Origin: an uncultured Pelagibacteraceae bacterium
Lineage (GTDB): Bacteria > Pseudomonadota > Alphaproteobacteria > Pelagibacterales > Pelagibacteraceae
Direction: 5' to 3'
Length of the DNA: 64,000 bases
Assembly (NCBI GenBank): GCA_902586125.1
Contig: CACIGI010000002.1
Location: 1-64,000, forward strand
The stretch's first letter is position 1. Each line of letters begins with the position of its first letter. Of the stretch, positions 55,007-63,706 are shown one piece after another. Both the position numbers and the translations under genes were made by a program. The notes beneath the pieces are model-generated. The model saw only the letters and a list, made by a program, of their open reading frames with translations. It was not told the origin of the DNA and did not search any database.

Positions 55007-56314
55007 ATGTTAGATTTAATAATCAAAAATGGAAAATGCTATATCGACGGTGATCTCAAAGAAGTAAGTGTAGGTGTTAAGGGTGGCAAAATTGATAAGA
55101 TTGGTGAAATTTCATCTGATGCTAAAGAGACTATTGATGCAAAAGATTTGTTAGTTTTACCAGGATGTATAGATACCCAAACTCATTTTAGAGAACCAGG
55201 CTCAACAGATACAGAAGATCTTCACTCAGGAAGTAGAGCGGCAGTTGTGGGAGGTATTACAGCAGTATTTGAAATGCCCAATACAAATCCACCTACGTCC
55301 AATATAAAAGAATTTCAAAGAAAATTAGATCTTGCAGAAAAAAGAATGTATTGCAATTACGCTTTCTATTTTGGTGCAACTGCTAAAAACGTCAATCAAT
55401 TAGCAGAACTTAAAGATTTAGAAGGATGTTGTGGTATTAAATTATTTGTCGGTTCATCAACAGGTAATCTTTTAGTAGCTCTTGAAGATGATATCGATAA
55501 AGTCTTTCAACATTGCTCAAAAATTGTTGCAGTTCATTCCGAAGATGAGGAAATTTTAAATAGGAATAAAAAATTAATTAAGATTGGAAATGTTCACTCT
55601 CATCCTGTGTGGAGAAGTGAGGAGTGTGCTATTTCTTCAACTAGAAGGATTGTTAGGATTGCCAAAAAATATAATAAAAAAGCTCACGTTCTTCATATTA
55701 CAACAAAGCAAGAGATAGATTTTTTATCTCAACACAAAGGTAATATTACTTTTGAAATCACCCCACAGCATTTAACAATCTATGCACCAGATTGTTATGA
55801 TAAACTCGGAACGTATGCACAAATGAACCCACCCATTAGAGACAAATCTCATTACGATCGATTATGGTATGCAGTAAAAAATAATATTAATGACACAATT
55901 GGTTCAGACCATGCACCTCATTTAAAGGTAAACAAAGATAAAGAATATCCTAATTCACCCTCAGGTATGCCTGGCGTTCAAACATTAATGCCAGTGATGT
56001 TAAATCATGTAAATGATGGAAAATTATCACTTAAACAATTAATGAATTTAGTGTGTGAAAATCCAATTAAAATCTTTGGTATAAAGAATAAAGGATTTAT
56101 AAAAGAGGGTTATGATGCTGATTTCACAATTGTCGATATGAATAAAAAGATTGTGATTAAAAATGAAAATATTGAGAGTAAATGTGGCTGGTCGCCTTTT
56201 AATAATGTTGAATTTAAAGGAACACCTGTAGCAACAATTATTGCTGGTAAAACAAAAATGAAAGATGGAAAAATTTTAGGAGATCCAGAAGGAACCCCAT
56301 TAAAGTTTAATTAA
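55007..56314 (+). CDS. pyrC: dihydroorotase (class I type)
   Basis: An amidohydrolase of 435 aa. Metal ligands are in DTQTHFREPG, the carboxylated Lys region GIKLFVGSSTG, AVHSEDEEIL, HVLHITTKQE and SDHAPHLK. The GSTDTEDLHSGSRAAVVGGIT segment is typical of dihydroorotase rather than allantoinase, though allantoinase or hydantoinase cannot be fully excluded. The enzyme forms dihydroorotate in pyrimidine synthesis, downstream of CarAB. It overlaps the convergent SMR gene by 8 bp. Confidence 0.88.
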   Translation: MLDLIIKNGKCYIDGDLKEVSVGVKGGKIDKIGEISSDAKETIDAKDLLVLPGCIDTQTHFREPGSTDTEDLHSGSRAAVVGGITAVFEMPNTNPPTSNIKEFQRKLDLAEKRMYCNYAFYFGATAKNVNQLAELKDLEGCCGIKLFVGSSTGNLLVALEDDIDKVFQHCSKIVAVHSEDEEILNRNKKLIKIGNVHSHPVWRSEECAISSTRRIVRIAKKYNKKAHVLHITTKQEIDFLSQHKGNITFEITPQHLTIYAPDCYDKLGTYAQMNPPIRDKSHYDRLWYAVKNNINDTIGSDHAPHLKVNKDKEYPNSPSGMPGVQTLMPVMLNHVNDGKLSLKQLMNLVCENPIKIFGIKNKGFIKEGYDADFTIVDMNKKIVIKNENIESKCGWSPFNNVEFKGTPVATIIAGKTKMKDGKILGDPEGTPLKFN

Positions 56315-56639
56315 GTTTTATTGTATAACTATTTACTAACACTACTCCAATTACAATTAAAAATAATCCCAATATTGCCTGCCAAGCTAAAGTTTGCTTA
56401 AAAAAAATATACCCTAGTATTGCAATTGTAAATATTCCAAGACCACTCCAAGTAGCATAAACGATTGCTATTGGTAGCTTGTTCACTACAAAAGTAAGTA
56501 AATAAAAAGCAGTTAAATAGAATATGGCAAGAAAACTTGTAGGAATAAGTTTGGTGAAATTTTGTGATACAGGTAATAGCATAGTGCCTGCTACCTCACA
56601 AAAAATTGCACCGATTAGAAATAAATAAGTTTTAACCAC
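56307..56639 (-). CDS. SMR-family small multidrug transporter
   Basis: A membrane protein of 110 aa with four transmembrane helices. The essential Glu is in GAIFCEVAGTMLL, and NKLPIAIVYATWSGLGIFTI matches the family motif in helix 3. SMR proteins work as dimers and export cations such as quaternary ammonium or guanidinium with proton exchange. It overlaps prpE by 8 bp on the same strand. Confidence 0.9.
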   Translation of the reverse strand: MVKTYLFLIGAIFCEVAGTMLLPVSQNFTKLIPTSFLAIFYLTAFYLLTFVVNKLPIAIVYATWSGLGIFTIAILGYIFFKQTLAWQAILGLFLIVIGVVLVNSYTIKLN

Positions 56640-58533
56640 TTTTTAGAATATTATTTTTGATTAAATCCTCTTTAATCTCATCTAAAATGGCTGGATCATC
56701 AATTGTTGGAGGCATTTTATACTCAACATTATCAGCAATTTTTCTTATTGTTCCTCTTAAAATTTTACCTGATCTTGTTTTTGGAAGCCTTTTGATAACT
56801 ATTGCAACTTTAAATGCTGCCACTGGTCCAATTTTATCTCGTACCATTTGGATACATTCTTTAGAAATTGTCTCGTTATCTTTATCTACTCCTGCTTTTA
56901 AAACAATTAATCCAATAGGTAATTGACCTTTAAGTTTGTCAGCTATTCCAAGCACTGCACATTCAGCTACTGATTGATGTTCTGATAAAACTTCCTCTAT
57001 TGCGCCTGTCGATAATCTGTGACCTGCAACATTGATAATATCATCAGTCCTAGACATGATCCAGATGTAGCCATCTTCATCTATGTGTCCTGCATCATAT
57101 GTTTGATAATATCCTTCATAATTTGACATATAATTTTCTTTATATCTTTGATTTGCATTCCAAAGAGTTGGAAAAGTTCCTGGCGGCAAAGGCAATTTTA
57201 CTACAATATCTCCCATCTCATTGGGTTTAGCTAAAGTTTGATCTGATTTTATGATTTTAACATCATAACCAGGCACAGCTTTACATGCTGAGCCATATTT
57301 AGTCTTCATCATTTCAATCCCTGTGCAATTTGAACTGATCGCCCAACTTGTTTCAGTTTGCCACCAGTGATCAATTACTGGAACTTTTAATAAATTTTCT
57401 GCCCATTTGATTGTATCTGGATCAGCACGCTCTCCTGCAAGAAATAGACTTTCAAATTTACTTAAATCATATTTTGAAAAGAATTTACCTTCAGGATCCT
57501 CTTTTTTGATAGCTCTAAAAGCTGTTGGTGCAGTGAATAAAGATTTTACTTTATAATCAGAAATAATTTTCCAGAAAGCACCTGCATCTGGTGTACCCAC
57601 AGGCTTACCTTCAAATAATACAGTGGTGCATCCTTTGAACAATGGAGCATAGACAATGTAAGAGTGACCGACAATCCAACCAATATCACTCGCTGACCAC
57701 CAAATATCATCTGCATCAATGTTATAGATATTTTTCATCGTCCATTTTAATGCAACGATGTGACCCCCAATATCTCTGACAATTCCTTTTGGGGTTCCAG
57801 TAGTACCTGATGTGTAAAGTATATAAGCAAACTCATTTGAATTCATTTCAACACAATCAATATCTTTGGCATTTGCATGGGCTTCATCCCAACTGATCTC
57901 CATTGGAGCATTTAATTTTACCTCGTGACCCATTCTTTGAAATAAAATCATCTTGCTAATTTTATGTTGCGCTTGTTTGATTGCTTCATCTACCAAAGGT
58001 TTGTATTCAACAGTTCGCCCAGGTTCAAAACCACATGAAGCAGTCACTAAAAGTTTGGCTTTACTATCATCAATTCTGCTTGCAAGCTCATTTGAGGCGA
58101 ACCCACCGAAGACAACTGAGTGTATGGCACCAATTCTTGCACAAGCAAGCATTGCAACAACTGCTTCAGGTATCATTGGCATGTAAATTATTACTCGATC
58201 CCCCTTATTGATACCTTGATCCTTAAGTGCGCCTGCAAACTTTGAAACTTTTGATCTTAATTCTTCATAAGTGAACTTACTTTTGTTTCCTGTAATGGGG
58301 CTATCGTAAATTAAAGCAGTTTTATTACCTTTGCCTTGGTCGATATGAAAATCTAAGGCGTTGTAACATGTGTTTGTCACTCCATCTTCGTACCATTTGT
58401 AAAAAGGGGGATTAGATTTATTTAAAATTTTTGTGGGTTTCTTAAACCAAAAGATGTCGTTAGCGGCTTCTTGCCAAAATTTTTCAGGATCTTTGATAGA
58501 AAGATCGTAAATTTTGCTGAATTTGTCTGACAT
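56632..58533 (-). CDS. prpE: propionyl-CoA synthetase (acyl-CoA synthetase family)
   Basis: An AMP-forming ligase of 633 aa. ATP motif is YILYTSGTTGTPKGIVRDIG; further motifs are WWSASDIGWIVGHSYIVYAP, DHWWQTETSWAI and the C-terminal KTRSGKILRGTIRKIA with the acetylatable Lys. TASCGFEPGRTVEYKPLVDEA matches PrpE better than acetyl-CoA synthetase; acetate may also be used. It makes propionyl-CoA from propionate. The 210-bp gap to the divergent proteorhodopsin gene holds the promoters of both. Confidence 0.87.
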   Translation of the reverse strand: MSDKFSKIYDLSIKDPEKFWQEAANDIFWFKKPTKILNKSNPPFYKWYEDGVTNTCYNALDFHIDQGKGNKTALIYDSPITGNKSKFTYEELRSKVSKFAGALKDQGINKGDRVIIYMPMIPEAVVAMLACARIGAIHSVVFGGFASNELASRIDDSKAKLLVTASCGFEPGRTVEYKPLVDEAIKQAQHKISKMILFQRMGHEVKLNAPMEISWDEAHANAKDIDCVEMNSNEFAYILYTSGTTGTPKGIVRDIGGHIVALKWTMKNIYNIDADDIWWSASDIGWIVGHSYIVYAPLFKGCTTVLFEGKPVGTPDAGAFWKIISDYKVKSLFTAPTAFRAIKKEDPEGKFFSKYDLSKFESLFLAGERADPDTIKWAENLLKVPVIDHWWQTETSWAISSNCTGIEMMKTKYGSACKAVPGYDVKIIKSDQTLAKPNEMGDIVVKLPLPPGTFPTLWNANQRYKENYMSNYEGYYQTYDAGHIDEDGYIWIMSRTDDIINVAGHRLSTGAIEEVLSEHQSVAECAVLGIADKLKGQLPIGLIVLKAGVDKDNETISKECIQMVRDKIGPVAAFKVAIVIKRLPKTRSGKILRGTIRKIADNVEYKMPPTIDDPAILDEIKEDLIKNNILKSG

Positions 58534-58680
58534 AGTTATTTTGATTCGTTGTTATAATTTGTTGTGGTTTTTAAATCACAAATTGTATTTAATTTTAAAA
58601 AACAAGTAAAATCAATGTAAATTAATGACAATTAAGTCTTCAATAAACTCTTTTTATTTGGTATTTAACCACAACTTTTG

Positions 58681-58715
58681 CTTAGAGTTATCTAAGCTTA
58701 GTTTATATAAACTAA
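58681..58715 (+). promoter_or_regulatory. two adjacent palindromes upstream of proteorhodopsin
   Basis: CTTAGA-GTTA-TCTAAG (58681-58696) is followed after one base by the perfect 18-bp palindrome TTAGTTTATATAAACTAA (58698-58715). They lie 28-63 bp before the proteorhodopsin ATG. The centre TATATA could be the -10 box, so a regulator bound here would overlap the promoter. The stretch 58534-58680 shows nothing else I can name. Confidence 0.5.
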
Positions 58716-58743
58716 TAAAAACTAACTAAAGAGGGAGTTTTTT

Positions 58744-59514
58744 ATGAAAAAACTTAAAATGTTTGCATTAGCAGCTGTTGCTCTTATCGGTATTACAGGT
58801 GTAGCAAACGCGGCGACCACTATGTTAGCTCAAGATGACTTTGTTGGGATATCTTTCTGGATAATCTCAATGGGTATGTTGGCTGCAACTGCCTTCTTCT
58901 TCATGGAGAGAGGTACAGTGGCTGCAGGTTGGAAAACGTCAGTAACTGTTGCTGGTCTAGTAACTGGTATCGCATTCATCCATTACATGTACATGAGGGA
59001 TGTATGGGTAACTACTGGTGACTCACCAACAGTGTATAGATATATTGACTGGTTAATTACTGTGCCATTACAGATGATAGAATTCTACTTAATTCTAGCA
59101 GCTATAAGAAAAGCAAATTCTGGAATGTTCTGGAGATTGTTAATTGGTTCATTAGTAATGTTAATCGGTGGATATTTAGGAGAAGCTGGATATATCAACG
59201 CTACACTTGGTTTTGTAATCGGTATGGCAGGTTGGATATACATTCTATATGAAATATTCTCAGGAGAAGCTGGAAAAGCTGCTGCTAAGAGTGGAAACAA
59301 AGCACTTGTTACTGCTTTTGGTGCAATGAGAATGATTGTAACAGTAGGATGGGCTATTTACCCGTTAGGCTACGTTTTTGGTTACCTAACAGGTGGAGTA
59401 GACGCTGACTCACTAAACGTGATTTACAACTTAGCTGACTTTATTAACAAAATTGCATTTGGTCTGGTAATCTGGGCTGCTGCAGTAAGTTCAGCTGGTG
59501 CAAGAGCAAGATAA
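58744..59514 (+). CDS. proteorhodopsin, blue-absorbing type
   Basis: A retinal-binding light-driven proton pump of 256 aa with a signal peptide (LAAVALIGITGVANA) and seven transmembrane helices. Key residues are counterion Asp102 in RYIDWLITVPLQMIEF, Thr106, proton donor Glu113, His80 (HYMYMR) and retinal Lys236 in DFINKIAFG. The tuning position (105 in the reference numbering) is Gln110 here, which marks blue-absorbing variants. A GAGGGAG ribosome site precedes the ATG, and a strong terminator follows. Retinal synthesis genes are not in the window. Confidence 0.98.
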   Translation: MKKLKMFALAAVALIGITGVANAATTMLAQDDFVGISFWIISMGMLAATAFFFMERGTVAAGWKTSVTVAGLVTGIAFIHYMYMRDVWVTTGDSPTVYRYIDWLITVPLQMIEFYLILAAIRKANSGMFWRLLIGSLVMLIGGYLGEAGYINATLGFVIGMAGWIYILYEIFSGEAGKAAAKSGNKALVTAFGAMRMIVTVGWAIYPLGYVFGYLTGGVDADSLNVIYNLADFINKIAFGLVIWAAAVSSAGARAR

Positions 59515-59534
59515 TTACGCTTTAAAATAAATTT

Positions 59535-59575
59535 ATAGGGCGAGTATGTTTTTACATACTTGCCCTATTTTTTTT
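59535..59575 (+). terminator. intrinsic terminator after proteorhodopsin
   Basis: A long hairpin (ATAGGGC-G-AGTATG, loop, CATACT-T-GCCCTAT) is followed by a run of T. It lies 20 bp after the proteorhodopsin stop and separates it from the ferredoxin gene, so the two are probably independent transcripts or only partly linked. Confidence 0.88.
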
Positions 59576-59594
59576 AGCACCTATATCTATTTCA

Positions 59595-59915
59595 ATGGCA
59601 AAAATTATATACATCACCCATGATAATCAAAAGCACGAAGTTGAAGTTCAAAATGGCCTGACTGTTATGGAAGGGGCTGTACAAAATGATATTCCAGGTA
59701 TTGACGCTGATTGTGGTGGAGGAATGGCTTGTGCAACCTGCCATGTTTATGTCAAAGAAGATTGGTTTAATAAAATTCCTAAAAAAGAAGATGGTGAAGA
59801 AGATATGTTAGATATGGCATTTGAACCTAAAACAAATAGTAGGCTTAGTTGTCAAATAGTAGTCTCTGATGAAATAGATGGCCTTGAGGTGAATATTCCA
59901 TCGAAGCAAGCATAA
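59595..59915 (+). CDS. 2Fe-2S ferredoxin (adrenodoxin type)
   Basis: An electron carrier of 106 aa. Cluster ligands are in [15 protein letters not shown] (C-x5-C-x2-C) and the later SCQIVV. The region [20 protein letters not shown] is typical of the adrenodoxin/FdxB type ferredoxins. The ferredoxin reductase gene starts right after its stop, so the pair probably forms one NADPH-driven chain; the final acceptor is not evident. Confidence 0.95.
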   Translation: MAKIIYITHDNQKHEVEVQNGLTVMEGAVQNDIPGIDADCGGGMACATCHVYVKEDWFNKIPKKEDGEEDMLDMAFEPKTNSRLSCQIVVSDEIDGLEVNIPSKQA

Positions 59916-60935
59916 ATGATTACGACAGATGCATTAATCATTGGTGCGGGTCCTACAGGTTTATTTACTGCGCATCAATTAAAATTAATTGGTCTTAACT
60001 GTGAAGTGGTTGATAATTTAGATAAGATTGGTGGCCAATGTATTGAGCTTTATCCGGATAAACCAATTTATGATATACCTGCTGTCCCAGAATGTACTGG
60101 TGAAGAATTAACAAATAATTTAATTAAACAATTAAAACCATTTGATATTAAATTCCATTTAAATGAGAGAGTAGATGAAGTAAAAAAAGAAAATGACAAT
60201 TGGATAGTAAAAACAAGTAATAATAAATCATTTTACACACCTAACGTAATAATTGCTGGAGGTGTTGGCTCATTTGAACCAAGAAAGTTTTCTCCAAAAG
60301 AATGCGAAAAATTTGAAAATAAATCTTTATTTTACTCTGTAAAAAACAAAAATATTTTCACAGGGAAAACAGTATCAATTTTTGGCGGAGGAGACAGTGC
60401 ATTAGATTGGGCTGTTGAATTATCAAAAGAATGTAATGTTAATTTAATACACAGAAGAGATGAATTCAGAGGTGCACAGGCCACAATAGATAAAGTGCAT
60501 CAACTAGCAAAAGATGGAAAAATAAATTTATTTACAAAATATCAAATGGCTTCTGTTAAAGGAAATCAAAATTTAGAAGCAATCGATATCAAACATGACA
60601 ATAACGAAGTTAAGCATTTAAACACTGACTATGTCTTAGGCTTTTTTGGTTTAATTATGCAACTTGGACCAATTGCCAATTGGGGTCTTAATATTGATAA
60701 AAAAACAATTGAGGTAGATACAGAAAAATTTGAAACTAATCAAAAAGGAATTTATGCTGTTGGAGATATTTGTAATTACCCTGGTAAATTAAAATTAATC
60801 TTATCTGGTTTTCATGAAGGTGCTTTGGCGGCAAGAGCTTGTTTCAAATTAGCAAGACCTAATGAAAAATATCGATTTGAATTTACCACTTCATCAAAAA
60901 CCATTAAAGAGCGTCTTGGTGTAAAAGGTGATTGA
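59916..60935 (+). CDS. ferredoxin-NADP+ reductase, thioredoxin reductase-like
   Basis: A flavoprotein of 339 aa. It has the FAD motif IGAGPTGLFTAHQL, GGQCIELYPDKPIYDIPA, the NADPH motif FGGGDSALDWAVEL with HRRDEFRGA, and AVGDICNYPGKLKLI with ISGFHEGALAARA near the end. It lacks the CxxC of thioredoxin reductase and is therefore assigned to the TrxR-like ferredoxin reductases. It follows the ferredoxin gene without a gap and overlaps the GST gene by 8 bp. Confidence 0.92.
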   Translation: MITTDALIIGAGPTGLFTAHQLKLIGLNCEVVDNLDKIGGQCIELYPDKPIYDIPAVPECTGEELTNNLIKQLKPFDIKFHLNERVDEVKKENDNWIVKTSNNKSFYTPNVIIAGGVGSFEPRKFSPKECEKFENKSLFYSVKNKNIFTGKTVSIFGGGDSALDWAVELSKECNVNLIHRRDEFRGAQATIDKVHQLAKDGKINLFTKYQMASVKGNQNLEAIDIKHDNNEVKHLNTDYVLGFFGLIMQLGPIANWGLNIDKKTIEVDTEKFETNQKGIYAVGDICNYPGKLKLILSGFHEGALAARACFKLARPNEKYRFEFTTSSKTIKERLGVKGD

Positions 60936-61554
60936 ACTTTATTCTGCTAATACTCCTAACGGAAAAAAAATAAGTATCATGCTCGAGGAAATTGGCTATG
61001 AATACAAAGTAGTTAATATAGATCTCAACAAAGGTGATCAATTTAAACCTGAATTTAAAAAGATAAGTCCATTTAGTAAAATACCAGTGATCATTGATCA
61101 GGATAATCATAAGAGTATTTTCGAGTCAGGTGCAATTTTAATTTATTTAGCCGAGCAAAGTGGAAAATTTTATGATGCAGAAGATCGATTAGAAATAAAC
61201 CAATGGCTGATGGCGCAGATGGGTCATGTTGGCCCCATGTTAGGACAACATCATCAATTTCATCATTACAACCCTGGCAAAAGTCAGTTTGGTGAAGAAA
61301 GATACTTCAAGATATCCAAAAGAATATATGAGGAATTGGACAAAAGATTATCTAAATCAAGATTTCTAGCTGGAGAAAATTATACAATCGCTGACATAGG
61401 AACTTTTCCTTGGATAGCACGACATGAGTGGCATGACATTGGTCTTAAAAATTATAAAAATCTTACTAGATGGTATGTTGAGATATCTGAAAGAGGAGCG
61501 GTGAAGAAGGGTTTTAAATTTATGAATAAAGATGAAGTTCCACCGAAGCCCTAG
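60928..61554 (+). CDS. glutathione S-transferase family protein
   Basis: A protein of 208 aa starting at GTG 60928. The N-terminal thioredoxin fold has SANTPNGKKISIMLEEIGYE, KIPVIIDQD and FESGAILIYLAEQSG; the helical C-terminal domain has WLMAQMGHVGPMLGQHHQFH. This matches the Nu-class / YfcG-like GSTs, which act as disulfide-bond reductases with glutathione. It completes the ferredoxin-reductase-GST unit. Confidence 0.9.
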   Translation: MIELYSANTPNGKKISIMLEEIGYEYKVVNIDLNKGDQFKPEFKKISPFSKIPVIIDQDNHKSIFESGAILIYLAEQSGKFYDAEDRLEINQWLMAQMGHVGPMLGQHHQFHHYNPGKSQFGEERYFKISKRIYEELDKRLSKSRFLAGENYTIADIGTFPWIARHEWHDIGLKNYKNLTRWYVEISERGAVKKGFKFMNKDEVPPKP

Positions 61555-61655
61555 TTCATTGAGCTAATTAACCTAAATAGTGAAGCAAAAATTCCGTGAC
61601 CAGTTAGTTCTATAGCTATGATTGCAATAATTATTAAAATTAATTTTTGGTTCAT
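61551..61655 (-). CDS. tiny membrane peptide, 34 aa (uncertain)
   Basis: The reverse strand encodes 34 aa with one hydrophobic helix (LILIIIAIIAIELTG) and a short amphipathic tail. Its ATG directly abuts the stop of the 41-aa ORF upstream. Its stop overlaps the GST stop by 4 bp. Tiny single-helix proteins are easily missed, but chance ORFs of this size also occur in A+T-rich DNA. Confidence 0.35.
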   Translation of the reverse strand: MNQKLILIIIAIIAIELTGHGIFASLFRLISSMN

Positions 61656-61781
61656 TTAATTAATGAATACGAATAACAATAACAGAACCCAAAAAAAACC
61701 ATAATAATAGTAAATATATTTTTTGGTAAAATTATAGGTAATTGGATTATGAATTTTTTTACTTTTCTTTTTTTTAGTCAT
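61656..61781 (-). CDS. small membrane protein, 41 aa (uncertain)
   Basis: The ORF overlaps the end of the DksA-like gene by 8 bp (ATGACTAA) and encodes MTKKKKSKKIHNPITYNFTK followed by an aromatic and hydrophobic membrane segment (YGFFWVLLLLFVFIN). A Lys-rich head followed by one membrane helix is a plausible small membrane protein. Coupling to the gene upstream and the absence of any other reading for 61555-61773 support it. Confidence 0.4.
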   Translation of the reverse strand: MTKKKKSKKIHNPITYNFTKKYIYYYYGFFWVLLLLFVFIN

Positions 61782-62298
61782 CGGCGTGAACTTTTTCATC
61801 TTTCTCATGTTTTTCTTGTGCAGTTATAGTATATTTTGCAACAGGTCTTGCCATGAGTCTTTTTAGCCCTATTGGTTCTGCAGTATCTAGACAAAATCCA
61901 TAGGTATCTTCTCTTATTCTAGCTAAAGCTTTATCAATTTCTGAAATTAATTTGATTTGCCTATTGATTGCTTTCATTTCAACATTTTTATCTGTGTATG
62001 AACTTGCTTGATCGACAATATCGGCTGAAATACTATTATCATCCATACTGCCGTTATACAGAGCTTCATTATTTGCTCTAACCAGCTCTTTTTTCCACTC
62101 TTGTAATTTCATTCTAAAGAAAACTTTATGTTTTTCGCACATATATTTTTCAGTTTCTTTTGGAATATATGTTTTAGAAATCTTAATAGGTCCCTTGCTA
62201 ATTTCTTTTGTTTTACTGATGGTCTTAGGTTTTGATTTAGTTACAGTTTTAGTTTTAGCTTTGGTAACTTTTTTTTTAACTTTGCTAGTTTTAGGCAT
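61774..62298 (-). CDS. dksA: DksA/TraR-family transcription factor
   Basis: A protein of 174 aa. After a Lys/Thr-rich tail of about 45 residues comes the coiled coil (FRMKLQEWKKELVRANNEAL, DIVDQASSYTDKNVEM) with the tip Asp pair region, then the globular end YGFCLDTAEPIGLKRLMARP and QEKHEKDEKVH. DksA binds the RNA polymerase secondary channel and works with ppGpp. Three of the four zinc Cys are replaced, a state usual in alphaproteobacterial DksA. It is divergent from the glycosyltransferase gene. Confidence 0.9.
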   Translation of the reverse strand: MPKTSKVKKKVTKAKTKTVTKSKPKTISKTKEISKGPIKISKTYIPKETEKYMCEKHKVFFRMKLQEWKKELVRANNEALYNGSMDDNSISADIVDQASSYTDKNVEMKAINRQIKLISEIDKALARIREDTYGFCLDTAEPIGLKRLMARPVAKYTITAQEKHEKDEKVHADD

Positions 62299-62376
62299 TT
62301 TTCAATTTGAATTCGAGGGAGTATATTCAGCAAAATAGAGGTGTCAAGCAACGTTAATTATTGTAAATATTTACTT

Positions 62377-63699
62377 ATGAATGTCTTAAATAGAAATATT
62401 AATAATATATTTTTTATTTTTGCATTATCGCATTTAATAATTTGGACACTGATTCCCTCATTAACAAATAAAAATTTACCATTAGACACAATTGAAGCTT
62501 TAGCATGGGGAAGCAATTTAGATTGGGGTTTTAACAAACATCCACCTATGAGTGCTTTTTTTCCTGAAGTATTTTTTCAAATTTTCGGTTCTCAAGATTG
62601 GGTTTATTATTTATTAAGTCAAATATTCGTGATAGTTTCTTTTTATTACGTATTTAAATTTGCTTTTGAAATTTTTAGAGATTTAAAATTAAGTTTAATT
62701 TCTGTTTTATTATTAGTTTCTATCTATTTCTATAATTTCACTACTCCTGAATTTAATGTAAATGTTTGTCAATTACCATTTTGGTCATTAGTCGTTTATT
62801 ATTCATGGAAAATTTATTCATCACAAGAAATTAAATTTTCAGATTGTTTTTTAGTTGGCTTATTTGCTGCAATTGGTTTTTTATCTAAATACTTATTTAT
62901 CTACCTTTTGGTATCGATTGATTTATTGTTTATTTATTTAATTTTTTTTAAAAAAACTAAAAAATTTGATTTTAAATATTTGATAACAATTGAGGTCTTT
63001 TTAGTTTTATTAGTTCCTCATTTAATTTGGCTCTTTAACAATGATTTTATAACTATAGCGTATGGGTTAAATCGAACAGGATTAGAAGGTTCTAGTATTT
63101 TAGATCACATTAGTAATCCAGTATTATTTTTAACAAAACAAATTGGAATACTGTCTCCTTTCTTCTTTTTAATTTGGTTACTTACTAAAAAGATAAAATT
63201 TAAGCTAAATATAAAAGATAAAAAATTGATGTTTCTATTATTTATTAACTTTATGCCTATTATATTAATGTTTCTGACATCATTGATTACTGGTTCAAAA
63301 ATTCGAACGATGTGGATGACGCCTTTTTATTTATTTTTTGGAGTGTTATTTTTATATCTTCTAAAATCACAAATTAATTTAAAAAAAATAAATTCGTTTC
63401 TTTACGGATTTCTTTTTCTATTTTTTTTATCACCCATTCTTTATTCTTATGTCTCAATATCGCAGTCAGATAAACGAACGGATTATCCTGGAAAAGAAAT
63501 TGCAATGAAAATTCAATATGTTTGGGATCAAGATTTTGATAAAGAAATTCAATTTGTAACTGGTGATGAGTGGAAAGCTGGTAATCTTTCATATCACTTA
63601 AAATCTAGACCAAAGTGGGAGGGATTTAATAATAAAGAGATTCTTAATAACTCATCGCAATTTATTTGTGTAGGTGATGTTTGTTTGGGAAGATATTAA
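62377..63699 (+). CDS. GT39/ArnT-like membrane glycosyltransferase
   Basis: The ATG at 62377 gives 440 aa; the frame is open back to a GTG at 62341. It is a polytopic protein with about ten transmembrane helices. The first loop LPLDTIEALAWGSNLDWGFN followed by KHPPMSAFFPEVFFQIFG matches the PMT/ArnT family (GT39-like), whose acidic residue in this loop is catalytic and which use polyprenyl-phosphate sugars. The acceptor is unknown, possibly lipid A or another envelope glycan. A GT2 gene follows after 7 bp. Confidence 0.82.
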   Translation: MNVLNRNINNIFFIFALSHLIIWTLIPSLTNKNLPLDTIEALAWGSNLDWGFNKHPPMSAFFPEVFFQIFGSQDWVYYLLSQIFVIVSFYYVFKFAFEIFRDLKLSLISVLLLVSIYFYNFTTPEFNVNVCQLPFWSLVVYYSWKIYSSQEIKFSDCFLVGLFAAIGFLSKYLFIYLLVSIDLLFIYLIFFKKTKKFDFKYLITIEVFLVLLVPHLIWLFNNDFITIAYGLNRTGLEGSSILDHISNPVLFLTKQIGILSPFFFLIWLLTKKIKFKLNIKDKKLMFLLFINFMPIILMFLTSLITGSKIRTMWMTPFYLFFGVLFLYLLKSQINLKKINSFLYGFLFLFFLSPILYSYVSISQSDKRTDYPGKEIAMKIQYVWDQDFDKEIQFVTGDEWKAGNLSYHLKSRPKWEGFNNKEILNNSSQFICVGDVCLGRY

Positions 63700-63706
63700 T
63701 TTTTGA

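Noticed and set aside
61774-62298. Loss of zinc-binding Cys in the DksA-like protein as a novelty
   Set aside because: Replacement of these Cys is common in alphaproteobacterial DksA, so it is not unusual here.
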